Shown here: one piece after another, positions 12,801 to 26,497 of the stretch
Position numbering within the stretch: position 1 is the stretch's first letter
Layout: the number at the start of each line of letters is the position of its first letter
Assembly: GCA_905116865.2 (NCBI GenBank)
Contig: CAJHNH020008539.1
Span: 339,501-403,500, forward strand
Source of the DNA: Candidula unifasciata
Taxonomy: Eukaryota; Mollusca; Gastropoda; Stylommatophora; Geomitridae
Direction of reading: 5' to 3'
Length of the DNA: 64,000 nt
Position numbers and translations under genes: made by a program
The notes under the pieces: generated by a model
Seen by the model: only the letters and a program-made list of their open reading frames with translations
Told to the model about the DNA's origin: nothing
The model's database searches: none

Positions 12801-15800
12801 GCAAGCGATTCTCAGATTTTGCAGGGAACAGAACCCTTTTCATTACAAAACACAAATTTCCCCCCCAAGGTATAAGCATACACAAGATGTGAACCTNNNN
12901 NNNNNNNNNNNNNATTTATTAAATAAATCTTTTTGATGTTCAAACATAGTTGAGTAAATTGTGTACTTAGGTTCAAGTGTCTTTGTGCATATTAGTTTAC
13001 TTCAGCTAACAAATATTTAAATCATTTGATGGGGGCTTTTTTAGCAATGCCAGGAGAGGAGACCAGTCGCAGGGGTTAACTGAGCACCTGGATTATATCA
13101 CAGTGGGTGTATCCAGATATCTATCTATCCCTTCTCCTACTCCTGTGGATACAAGTACAGCAACTTTCATTTCATGGAACGAGCCACTCGCTCTTTTCTT
13201 GGCTATCCAGGACTGTCTAGGATCAACATAGCTTAGATAATAGTCCAGTTTCTCACGTGGGTGGGCATTGTTAAGGATCAAACCCACACCCTCACTATAT
13301 CAGTGTATTTACCCACGTGGGCGCACGACATCCAACAATGATTAAAGATCTGTAGCAGCTTTATTTTGGCAGTTGTTCCAAGGTTCTTGATCATTTCGTT
13401 GGTGATTCCATCAGTTCCAGGTGATTTTTCCATTCTCAGCTTTGATATTGCTAACTCTAACTCGCTGGATGTAAATGCTGCCACCAGTGCCTCAGGAATT
13501 ATATCATTTTGTCTTGTATGCTGTTTGTTTTCTTGAACCTCTCGCTTTTTCTCTGGGCTGACATTAATGTTGCTGTCTTCTGCAAAATGGTCAGCTGCCT
13601 GTTTCCTTGTTAGGATGGCTCCCTCTTTGCATAGTGCAATATTACCATTTCGTCCTGTATTCTCATAATTAATTTGCTTAATTAACCTTCACAACTCCCT
13701 TGTGTCTCTTTCAAAGTTTAGAGACTTTGCCTTTTCTTGCCAGCTTGTCCGTCTAGCCTGCTGTTTGGCTCTTTGAAATTTGGCCTTTGAATGTTGGTAG
13801 TTGTTAAACTGCTCTTGACAAGGTCTGGTCTCAGCTTGTTTTCATTCTGTTTCCATATTGTTGTGCAGTTGCTCCAGATCGCAATTCCAGTACGGTTTGT
13901 ATTATTTACGCGCACCTCTTGGAACTGCTTCTAGGGCTGCCTGCAGTATGCGTTTGCTCAGCTCTTGGACTACTTTTTCTACGTCGTTATCTGTGTTCAG
14001 ATTTTCCAGCAGAACATTCGTGCGGAGCTGATACAACTTCCAGTCTGCCTTCTTAAAATTCCACCCTGGCAGTGTGCTGCTCTCTCTTACAGACTGGCTT
14101 TCTATAGTTAGAAAGACTGGCCGGTGGTCAATGCATCCTAGCTGCTTCCCAACAGTTCTGGTAACATTCAGTTCCATGTCTGCTGAGTGAAAGGCTAGGT
14201 CTGGTGTCGAGGTGGTATGCCATGCTCTAGAGTAGAAGGTTGGTGGGTCGGTTGGCTTATTAACGAGGATGAACCTATTCTCATCTTGCCAGTCCTCTAG
14301 TTTCTCTCCTCTCTGATCCATATGATCGTAGCCCCAACTTTGGGAATGGCTATTAAAATCCCCACAAATGATCATTTTTTCATTTATTAGTACTGTATCC
14401 AGTGCCTGAGGGCGGTCGCTCGGACAGTAATAGTTGGTCAGTTGTAAATCTGTATTTTCTAACTTGAGCTTAGTTTGATACTCAGCACCTTCCATGTATG
14501 TTTCGATCCGGCCCGCAAGGATGTTATTTTTGACCAGGGTAAGAATTCCACCTTTTCTCGTGTCTTTGCGGTCAGATCGGAAACACTGGTAGCCTCTGAC
14601 CTTGAAGGAGATATCTTGTTTGAGATACGTCTCTTGAAGGCAGCATACATGTATATTCTCTTCGTTCAAGACGTTTTCTAATTCTAATTTCTTTGTATTT
14701 ACTCCCTCCGCCTTCCAGTGCATTATTTTAAGACTTGCTGTATTTTCTGCTTTTCTGGTTCTACGGGGCATTAGGGGGAGGCTTCGAGTATTTGAAGCTG
14801 GACTCTTTCTTCTTGTCGCAGGCCGGTAAATCGAGCCACGTGTACGTGAGTGGGTCACATGGTGAAAATCATACTCATTTGCCGATATAGAAATATTCCC
14901 TGTTACGTTTGTGCGTGGCATCCTGATTGCTGTGGTGCGCCTCCTGGCTGGTTGCCTCCGACTTCAGCACCTTGTTTTGCTAGAGTAGACTGGGGTCTTA
15001 CCCGTGGACTCCCATGTTTATAATGGGAGCGTGGCTCCTACGCGGTTGCATTATCAGAATTAGGACACGGCCGCCGCCGTGGCTATTTTGTGGAAATAAT
15101 TCCGTTATAACACCCCTAAAGCACAGAATACTTGTATCCACGAACAAGAGAATATCCATCGTCAATGAATTAGTAATAATCGCACTCTGTTATCAAGAGA
15201 AAAACATCGATTAAGTGAAAATTTTAGAATAAAATCGTGTGTCGCCGCAAACACGTCTTCACGCTGCCATTTCTAAACCGGAAGTCTTTACTTCAACTGT
15301 AGACCAAACTCAAGTAGTTAAACTTAATACACAACAACAGAACACACAAAGAAACTTGAACGAGTAAGAACACGGCACACCCTGCTGGACACAGTTCTGA
15401 AATCCATTTGCTCTAGTGCAGCTGGTCACGTGAGTTCTGCCACCTCAATGTGAAGTGTTGTATTATTTGTACCAGACTTTGTTAATGCCAGAACGCTGTT
15501 TGATATTTATACAAACAAATGATGAACAGTTATACAGCTGGCTATATCTTGCTGCCCTGTATGGTGCAACATGCATTATATATGACCATGTCTGTAGATT
15601 TAAGAGTTTTGGAGAAAGATCTGGCTTAAAAATATGGGTGAGATAGATTTGGCTGAATAAATATGGGTGAAACAGATTTGGCTGAGCAAATATGGTTGAA
15701 CTAGATTTCTCTGAAGAAATATGGGTGAAATAGATTTGCCTGAACAAATATGGGTGAGATAGATTTGCCTGAACAAATATGGATGAGATAGATTTGCCTC

Positions 15801-18800
15801 AACAAATATGGATGAGATAGATTTGCCTGAACAAATATGGGCCTAATTATATTTACCCAATACAGCATATGCCATGAACAAGAGAATCATTACTTGTGGT
15901 CAGCGTCAAGTCGCCTGAGAGACGAAGGCTGCCTGTGTAGCTGCTTCACAAAAGCTAGCCTATGTTGTCTACGTAGTACCAGAGACAGACAAAACCACTG
16001 ACACATCAGGGCTCAAACTGCAGACATGCCAGACTGGCACTGTAGGCCTCGAATGCATCAACCCATCTGTGTACAGACATGTTAGTGCACACACAGCCCA
16101 GCCTTGTACTCACCTATGGTCCCGGGCAGTCCCATGTTTCCCTGGAGTAGACAAACAAGTTATCTCTGTATGAGACTGATTGTGTAGACAAACAAGTTAT
16201 CTCTGTATGAGGCTGATTGTGTAGACAAACAAATTATCTCTGTATGAGGCTGATTGTGTAGACAAACAAGTTATCTCTGTATGAGGCGGATTGTGTAAAC
16301 AAACAAGTTATCTCTGTATGAGGCTGATTGTGTAGACAAACAAGTTATCTCTGTATGAGGCTGATTGTGTAGACAAACAGGTTATCCCTGTATGAGGCTG
16401 ATTGTGTAGGCAAACAAGTTATCTCTGTATGAGGCTGATTGTGTAGACAATCTCTGTATGAAGCTGATTGTGTAGACAAACAAGTTATCTCTGTATGAGG
16501 CTGATTGTGTAGGCAAACAAGTTATCTCTGTATGAGGCTGATTGTGTAGGCAAACAAGTTATCTCTGTATGAGTCTGATTGTGTAGACAAACAAGTTATC
16601 TCTGTATGAGTCTGATTGTGTAGACAAACAAGTTATCTCTGTATGAGTCTGATTGTGTAGACAAACAAGTTATCTCTGTATGAGTCTGATTGTGTAGACA
16701 AACAAGTTATCTCTGTATGAAGCTGATTGTGTAGACAAACAAGTTATCTCTGTATGAAGCTGATTGTGTAGACAAACAAGTTATCTCTGTATGAAGCTGA
16801 TTGTGTAGACAAACAAGTTATCTCTGTATGAAGCTGATTGTGTAGGCAAACAAGTTATCTCTGTATGAGTCTGATTGTGTAGACAAACAAGTCATCTCTG
16901 TATGAGTCTGATTGTGTAGACAAACAAGTTATCTCTGTATGAAGCTGATTGTGTAGACAAACAAGTTATCTCTGTATGAGTCTGATTGTGTAGACAAACA
17001 AGTTATCTCTGTATGAAGCTGATTGTGTAGGCAAACAAGTTATCTCTGTATGAGTCTGATTGTGTAGACAAACAAGTTATCTCTGTATGAGTCTGATTGT
17101 GTAGACAAACAAGTTATCTCTGTATGAAGCTGATTGTGTAGACAAACAAGTTATCTCTGTATGAAGCTGATTGTGTAGACAAACAAGTTATCTCTGTATG
17201 AAGCTGATTGTGTAGACAAACAAGTTATCTCTGTATGAAGCTGATTGTGTAGACAAACAAGTTATCTCTGTATGAGTCTGATTGTGTAGACAAACAAGTT
17301 ATCTCTGTATGAAGCTGATTGTGTAGACAAACAAGTTATCTCTGTATGAAGCTGATTGTGTAGACAATCTCTGTATAAAGCTGATTGTGTAGACAATCTC
17401 TGTATGAAGCTGATTGTGTAGACAATCTCTGTATAAAGCTGATTGTGTAGACAAACGAGTTATCTCTGTGTGAGTCTGTGTAGACAAACGAGTTATCTCT
17501 GTGTGAGTCTGTGTAGACAAACGAGTTATCTCTGTGTGAGTCTGTGTAGACAAACAAGTTTTCTCTGTGTGAGTCTGTGTAGACAAACAAGTTTTCTCTG
17601 TATGAGTCTGATTGTGTAGACAAACAAGTTATCTCTGTGTGAGTCTGTGTAGACAAACGAGTTATCTCTGTGTGAGTCTGTGTAGACAAACGAGTTATCT
17701 CTGTATGAAGCTGATTGTGAAGACAATCTCTGTATGAGGCTAACTGTGTAGACATCAAATTTTATAAACAAGCTGACTGTAACCCACATTTAACACAATT
17801 TTAACATACAATAGTTTGTTGCTGTGCTATTTTACTGTCAGTAGTTGGTGCCATATTAATGTCAGTTGTTGCCATGTCACTGACTTTGCCTACTAAACAG
17901 TCGATGCTTCATACCAGTGTTGAAATCGATGCAAAGTTGTCTATTGCCAAAGTGCCTGCAGCTGGAATCAAAATTACGAACTACGTTTGCAATGACTCAG
18001 TCACATATTCTATTTCAAACGATATAACAATTAGTTGTAAAATAGCTAGCTATAACAGAAATTTGCCGGAGGGTACTGTAACAGCTGATTCCATCTGGCT
18101 GAGACTGCAGAAAACAAAATGAAACATGACTGTGTGCACACCTGAGATCAGACACCACCCACTGGCTGAGTCGAGATTTCTTTGCCTCTTCCAGTTTATA
18201 CAGCCCCTTCATGTAGTTGCTGAAGTCACATGACTGAGACCAGGTCTCATTCAAGACAATACCCAATAGCATTTTAAATCTAACTGTCCAAGGATGACCT
18301 CAAGTCTGACTAACTGTCCAGGCCTGACCCACCCACCCACCTTTTCCCCAATAGTCTGACTAACTGTCAAAACTTGACCCACAATATTGCTAACTGTCCA
18401 GGTTTGACACTTCACAACAGCACAGGTCTGGTTATCAGTGTGATAGACGCAGGCCTCTTTCAGAGCTGAGACAACCTGACTGTCAAGACATCAGACTTGA
18501 GAGTTGGTCCTCATATAGACGCAGGCCTCTTTCAGAGCTGAGACAACCTGACTGTCTAGACATCAGACTTGAGAGTTGGTCCTCATATAGACGCTGACTT
18601 ATTTCAGAGCTGAGACAACCTGACTGTCAAGACATCAGACTGGAGAGTTGGTCCTCACAGTCTTCCAGAGGCCTGCACATCACCAACCAATCAATAGTTG
18701 TATTCATTAGAGAAATGTGACCCTATTTTAAAGGATGGATCCTGGAGGATGACCAGCTGGAAGCTATCAGTGAATCAATCAATCAAGTGCCATCTCCACA

Positions 18801-21800
18801 ACAAAGGTTAGTTAAATGGACACATCTCCAGCTGTCTTTGACAGCAAACACAAGTGATCACTGCTGACTCACGTACCTGCCCAACATCAATGTCTGCCAG
18901 CACGGGTGACCGACCCAGTCGAACTGCATAGTTGACCAAGATCCGACAAAGAGTAGACTTCCCCACATCTGTAGGGCCCACAACAAGTATCTGCAACAGG
19001 TCAAATCATAAGCTAAAAAAAAACAGCAGTTACAAATCAGATCACATTCTTCAAACATCTGCAACAGGTCAAATCACAAGCTTCAAACATCTGCAACAGG
19101 TCAAATCACAAGCTTCAAACATCTGCAACAAGTCAAATCATATGCTTCAAACATCTGCAACAAGTCAAATCATATGCTTCAAACATCTGCAACAAGTCAA
19201 ATCATATGCTTCAAACATCTGCAACAAGTCAGATCATATGCTTCAAACATCTGCAACAAGTCAAATCATATGCTTCAAACATCTGCAACAAGTCAAACCA
19301 TATGCTTCAAACATCTGCAACAAGTCAGATCACAAGCTTCAAACATCTGCAACAAGTCAGATCACAAGCTTCAAACATCTGCAACAGGTCAGATCACAAG
19401 CTTCAAACATCTGCAACAAGTCAGATCACAAGCTTCAAACATCTGCAACAAGTCAGATCACATGCTTCAAACATCTGCAACAGGTCAAACCATATGCTTC
19501 AAACATCTGCAACAAGTCAGATCACAAGCTTCAAACATCTGCAACAAGTCAGATCACAAGCTTCAAACATCTGCAACAAGTCAGATCACAAGCTTCAAAC
19601 ATCTGCAACAAGTCAAATGACAAGCTTTAAACATCTTCATTTGACACTGTGTTCCTCAAGTAAATACTACAACTCATGACAGAAATCAGCAGCAGTGAAA
19701 CAATCATCACCAGGTAGATAACCAAACAGCCTGCAGGATGAGGTACAGTCAGTCAAGTTGCAGACAACTGGGCTCAGCAAGTGAACTGTGCAGCTGATTC
19801 TGATGTCCTCAAATGTTCAACTCTGACGGATGTCATCATAGGTTCAGCCCCATGTGATGTGTGTACATTTTGAACTCTGCGTGTAAAGGTTAAACTCTGT
19901 GCGTACAAGTTGAATGATTTGTGTATAAGTTAAACCATATGTGATGCATGTACTTGTGAGTGTGATATGTGTATATGTTAAACTTCATGTGCACATGTTA
20001 AACCTGATTAACATGTGTATATGTTAAACCCCATGTGATATACGTACACATTAAATGCTGTGTACATTGTAATGGGGGATATTTTCACCCAGATTAGGAT
20101 GGTTGGGGGGGAAGGCCCAAAGCTGACCTAAAACACTGAGATAGTCCAGATACTTGGATTAAACGAGAATCTGGAGATAGGTGACTAACCACTGGTTATC
20201 ACGGGGACCACGATGAGGCGACCCAAGGTCGCCACTTGAAAAGTATAGGACCACCACGTGTTGTCACGTGAAACGAACCCATGGTATAAGTCAGACTTGA
20301 CTCTGGTAAAGTTTAGTTTGTGTCGACCTGTTGGAGTGAGAGGACGTACGACTGAAAGTGAGAATGTCAACGTGAGAGTGATTGTGAAGAAAGGAGACCC
20401 TGCTGACGAAGTGTGAAGCCGAAATCGACCATGCCAGTGTGTGAGATGGCCAGAACCTCAACGTGAATCCATGGGAGCCAACTTTGGTCAGTGAATGCTT
20501 GAAGAAGACTGTTCGTTGAAGGCTGCATGAGTTTGGGTACGAGAGCTGTTCACTAGGACACCGACAGGACATTCTTGTTTGTAAGTGTAAATACGTCAAT
20601 AAATTCATGTCTCGTAAGCTCACATCGGTGTCGGCTTGTGCCAGTTGTGTAACATGGAGCCTGTGAGAAGATATCCACCACACACGCATGAACACTACCT
20701 AGACAACGAGAAGAAACACACCACTTATTACAATTGGAGGCTTGAAAAACGGAGATAACCGGGCAAAAAACAGAACAGCAACGGCGAGATGATGTCATGG
20801 GCTGTTACTTGCCACGCAGACGCTGAATGCCGTTAGAAGTCCGAGGCAGAAAATACTCCTGCTGAACGACTGATATGTAGGAGATGAAGTCTGCCTGAGA
20901 GAGCACAGATTGTGAAGTCACCAAGTAAAAACATCAGTTGCACAGTGAAAGCCGAATGTTTTGAGGAGTTTGGACAACAGAGCAACGGAAAAGTGATCCC
21001 GGAAACTATCACGTACATGCAGATGAGATCCCATTGAAAGTCTAAACGGAAAAATCGTGATAGACGGCCATGTAAGAGACGATATCTGGTGAAACGCATA
21101 GTTGCTAGAATCACCGAACAGTTGCGACAAAAATTTTACCCGTAACACGCCTGATGCTGGGTTATGTCATCACGTGGGTGAAAGGTTAAAGGACACGTAA
21201 ACTGCCCTGGGTTACGTGGCATTTTGCGTCGTTCTTCAAAATCATCAAGAAGCCTACGAGAAAGAGAACAAATGGTTGTATAACATTTGGGGCAAAGAAA
21301 TTGTCCACTACGTGTCGACAGTAACAGCGCGATACAACACAACGAAACCAAAAGTCACGAAGAAATAATAAGGCGAACAGAAGATCTCACGATCAAGGAG
21401 TCAACTGAAACTTCCGGGTCACGACATTGAGACAGCATGGATTGAAAATATCTGTCAACAGCGCTGAAAAATTGGCCGTCAACTAGCCAGTATTGGTGAA
21501 AGCTAGCAGAAATATTCAAGTCTGCTACAACTGGTGAACTGGGTCATCGCTAACACAGCAAATTTGGGTCAGTGTGTGCACACGGAACTGCAGGCCAACA
21601 GTGTGAGATCGTGAACTTGGACAAAACAAGGTAAAGTACTTTGAAATGATTTAAAGATTGATTTAATTCAAGAGAACAGTGTTTAGGTTATATATTCAGG
21701 ACATATCGAAAGTATTTGGAATTCTTAGGATTTTGTGATAATAAGCAGCAAGAAATATAACTATTATCGTGTGCCGTGCCGGAAAAAGTAACTTAAGCCG

Positions 21801-24800
21801 ATATAATATTTACAGTGCTTTCATCAAGTGACGAATTTTCAAGTGTGTTTAGACTATTGCAAGATTAATACAGTGTTTCAAGTGACCGATTTTCAAGTGT
21901 GCGTACACATTAGCTTTATTAATACACCGTTTCGGATCTACTTTAGAACAGACATCAATAGAACTAGAAGTATTTAATAATTGAATTTATTTATAGTGAT
22001 AGTTATTATGTGCGTACTTAATTGAAGTTATTTAATTATATTGCAAGAATTTATTATTGTGATATTGATTTTTCAGGTATTTTATTTATTTGGTAATAAC
22101 TATTACGTTGTGATTATATTATTTTACACTATATAATCTTTTTTGATATTGATTTCTGAATTATTTATACTTTATAGCAAAATTTATTAGATTGTAATTA
22201 TATTATTGTGGACGATATAATTTTTTATTTTATTTATTTCTGGATGTAATTTTTGGCAATTTATATCAGTCATAAAATTATTGAATCATTATTTATTTAC
22301 TTCTGTAAATTTTTGGGGGGCAAATATACCATTTCTATTCGAGTTATCATCATCATCATTATTTATTTCTGAAATTTGTTGACAAATTGTGTATGATTAT
22401 TGGTATCATAATTATTGAGAGTTTATATAGGACCAGTGTTATGTGCTTTCAGCATAGATATATTTTGTTAGAATCTTTAGTAGATAGGGTCTTATAATTA
22501 TTTATTATATTTATTTAATTTATAGATAATTAATTAATTCATAGGTAATTATTTAATTAAAATTATTTAGTACTAGTATTTAATTAATTCATAGGTAACT
22601 ATTTAATTACAATTATTTAGTATATTTTTTTAATTAAATTAAAGGTGAAATAATTAAATAGAGATTTATAAAATTAATGATTTTATTATTACATTAGTTA
22701 TAGTTTACTTAGAAAATTTAATTATTATTTATTTATTATTGTGAATTATTTACTTGAATAATTCTAGGGTGATTTATTGATTGAGCTATCATTACAGTAG
22801 TCCTAGTGTGAATATCTTGTAGTGACAGCGGTTTCCAATCTACAGTTACAGCTACATCTAAGCAAGGGTAGTGCAAGTTGATTAAAAAAGGAGGGTAATT
22901 ACTTAGTTTAGAAATAAAATTAGATTTCGTTACGTAATATTAGAATAACATTAGCTAATCCCTAAGTCGGTAGTTAACGACTTAGTTTCTTATTTGTTTA
23001 TTTGAATTTGTATATTCAATTGTCACTGTGTCATCATTGTTAAGTGTGACAGGAATAGTTGTAGAACAAAAGGAGTAGCTGAAAATCTTGATCATCCTAT
23101 TCAAGAATGTCGGGAATGGCAGAACTGGTTGCGATCGGGAAGGAGTTAGGCTTACAGGGCAAGGAGCTAAAGAAATTTGTGGACCAAAAGTATAAAGAAA
23201 TGAAGGCAGAAGAGACAGCAGCAGAGATAGAGAAGGAGAAGATAAGAGCTGAACAAGAGAAAGAGAAGGAGAGGATAAAGGCAATGTGTTCACATGTTAA
23301 ATAATATGTGAGGTGTGTACAGGTTAAACCACATGTGAGGTGTGTACAGGCTAAACCCTGTGTGATGTGTGTACAGGCTAAACCCTGTGTGATGTTTGTA
23401 CAGGTTAAACCCTGTGTGATGTGTGTACAGGCTAAACCCTGTGTGATGTGTGTACAGGCTAAACCCTGTGTGATGTGTGCACAGGTTAAAGCCTGAGTGA
23501 TGTCCATATTGTTAAACCCTGTGAGATGTGCATACATGTTAAACCATGTGTGTACATGCTAAACCCTGTGTGATGTGTGTACATGTTAAACCAAGACCGG
23601 CTCCAGCTGAGGACATCACAAAACCGGGCTAACAATATGTTAACGCAACGTTTATTAAACTTTTTTGACGGGCAAAAACAGTTTTGGCACATTTACGCTT
23701 AAAGTGGTTTGAATACTTGAGAAAAGTAAAAAAAAAAACAGTGCAAATCTGACATCAAGAAGGTTTGGAAAAATTCTTGATTTGTGATAACCCCCTGAGT
23801 GCCGCGGCACCCAGTTTCAGAACAGCTGCGTTAGATGTCAAAGCCTCGTGTAAAATGTGGCCCGTCAGCTGGAGCGTTTTGGAAAACCCTATGTGATGCA
23901 TGTAAAACTCATGTGTGTACATGTTAAACCATATGTGATGCATGTAAACTCAGTGTGTATACATTAAACCCTGTGTGGTGCACATACATGTTAATTAAAC
24001 CCTGAGTGGTGCTCATACATGTTAAACCCTGTGTGATGTGTGTACATGTTAAAACCTGTGTGATGTATGTACATGTTAAACCCAATTATGATGCGTGTAC
24101 ATGTTTAACCCTGTATGTACATATGACTGAAACCAGGATACACATGCCATTTGAAGAGTCTCAGCTACACGAGAGCTGCAGACACCTACAGGAGAGCTGC
24201 AGACACCAACAGGAGAGCTGCAGACACCTACAGGAGAGCTGCAGACACCTACAGGAGAGCTGCAGACACCTACAGGAGAGCTGCAGACACCTACAGGAGA
24301 GCTAAAGACACCTACAGGAGAGCTAAAGACACCTACCCGAGGTCCCCTTGTGTTCTCAGCTTCCGCCTTCTGTCTCATCTGTTCTAAGGCAGCGTGTGTG
24401 TTGACATAAACCACCATGGGTGTCTCCTTGGAGATGTAGGCTACTTCAGCCTTACCTTTGAGCTGAGGACACAACAACAGCATCTATCAGCTGTGGACAC
24501 AACAATACACATAAGCTGTGGACACACAACACTAACATAGATATCTATGACAGATCATAACAGCTAAAGGGTACCTAGACAACAGTTAGAATATATCCAT
24601 GCTTGTTTCAATTCTGTCACTCCCAGAATGTTGGTGAAGCTGAAGCCAGTGAGAGATAAAGCCCAGTTAGAGCTGAACCCAGTGAGAGATAAAGCCCAGC
24701 TGTATAAGGCTAATGTGATTCTGGAGCCAGATTGATCATAGATAATGACCCTGTCTCTTGCAAAGATTGAACCGGCACTGCTGGCGAGGTAAGCTAGAAC

Positions 24801-26460
24801 ACCTACCTGAAGCTAGGGTTACCTCATTTACTATGAGATTGTACCCACAATTGTAATCTATCACCTCACCCATGAAAAGCAGTAATCTGTTAGACAACTG
24901 CTTACTGCCTTCTTCTGGGTCACATAAACCAGTAACATGTTGAATTCCACTCTGCCAGGTCATAGAAACCAGCAACACGTTGAATTCCACTCTGCCAGGT
25001 CATAGAAACCAGCAACACGTTGAATTCCACTCTGCCAGGTCATAGAAACCAGTAACATGTTGAATTCCACTCTGCCAAGTCACAGATACCCCACAGTGTT
25101 AATTCCACTCTGCCAAGTCACAGATACCTCACAGTGTTAATTCCACTCTGCCAGGTCACAGATACCTCACAGTGTTAATTCCACTATGCCAGGTCACATA
25201 TACCTCACAGTGTTAATTCCACTATGCCAGGTCACAGATACCTCACAGTGTTAATTCCACTCTGCCAGGTTACAGATACCTCACAGTGTTAATTCCACTC
25301 TGCCAGGTCACAGATACCCCACAGTGTTAATTCCACTCTGCCAGGTTACAGATTCCTCACAGTGTTAATTCCGCTCTACCAGGTTACAGATACCTCACAG
25401 TGTTAATTCCACTCTGCCAGGTCACAGATACCTCACAGTGTTAATTCCACTCTGCCAGGTCACAGATACTTCACAGTGTTAATTCCATTCTGCCAGGTCA
25501 CAGATACTCAACAGTGTTAATTCCACTCTGCCAGATCACAGATACTCAACAGTGTTAATTCCACTCTGCCATGTCACATATACTTCACAGTGTTAATTCC
25601 ATTCTGCCAGGTCACAGATACTCAACAGTGTTAATTCCACTCTGCCAGATCACAGATACTCAACAGTGTTAATTCCACTCTGCCAGATCACAGATACTCA
25701 ACAGTGTTAATTCCACTCTGCCAGGTCACATATACCTCACAATGTTAATTCCATTCTGCCAGGTCACATATACCTCACAGTGTTAATTCCATTCTGCCAG
25801 GTCACATATACTCCAAAGTGTTAATTCCACTCTGCCAGATCACAGATACTCAACAGTGTTAATTCCACTCTGCCAGGTCACAGATACCTCACAATGTGAA
25901 TTACTTTCTCACTGATCACAGACTCCTTACACTGTGAATTACTTTCTCACTGATCACAGACACCTTACACTGTGAATTACTTTCTTCCAGGTTACAGACA
26001 CCAGTCAAGCTAGTGTACCATGTAATATTTTGTAGGTGAATGTAATACCTCAGCAGTACAGGAACTGACACTGCTACAATAACTGAATGTTATACAGTCA
26101 TAGTCAATTAATGTGATACTATCACAGTAAATGAACATTATGATACTATCACAATTTACACTACACAGACTGTAAACCTTACCACTATGGTACACCCATG
26201 CCAGGTGTATATTGCAACCTTTGACCCGGACACAAATATATATTTCTTATTCTTTGCCAACTCAGTGCCGAACATCTCCCCACGACCCTCTGTCATCTGA
26301 AAATGTGCACAAACACACCAATAAACAGCAGCACAAAATAAAACAAAAAAATTTCAATCTAAAAGATTAATATTGGATAAAATCAAACAAGTTGACGTCA
26401 CTTTATAACATCATAAAAGGAGACCAGCAAAGGCAGCAGATAAATATAGCAAACAAGCAA

Positions 26461-26497
<37 letters not shown>

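Noticed and set aside
17299..17789. Minus frames rich in [11 protein letters not shown]
   Set aside because: They are read from the degraded end of the 37-bp minisatellite in CLP1 intron 5.
18991..19625. Possible CRISPR array (regular 32-bp period)
   Set aside because: Units are contiguous copies without unique spacers, in a eukaryotic intron.
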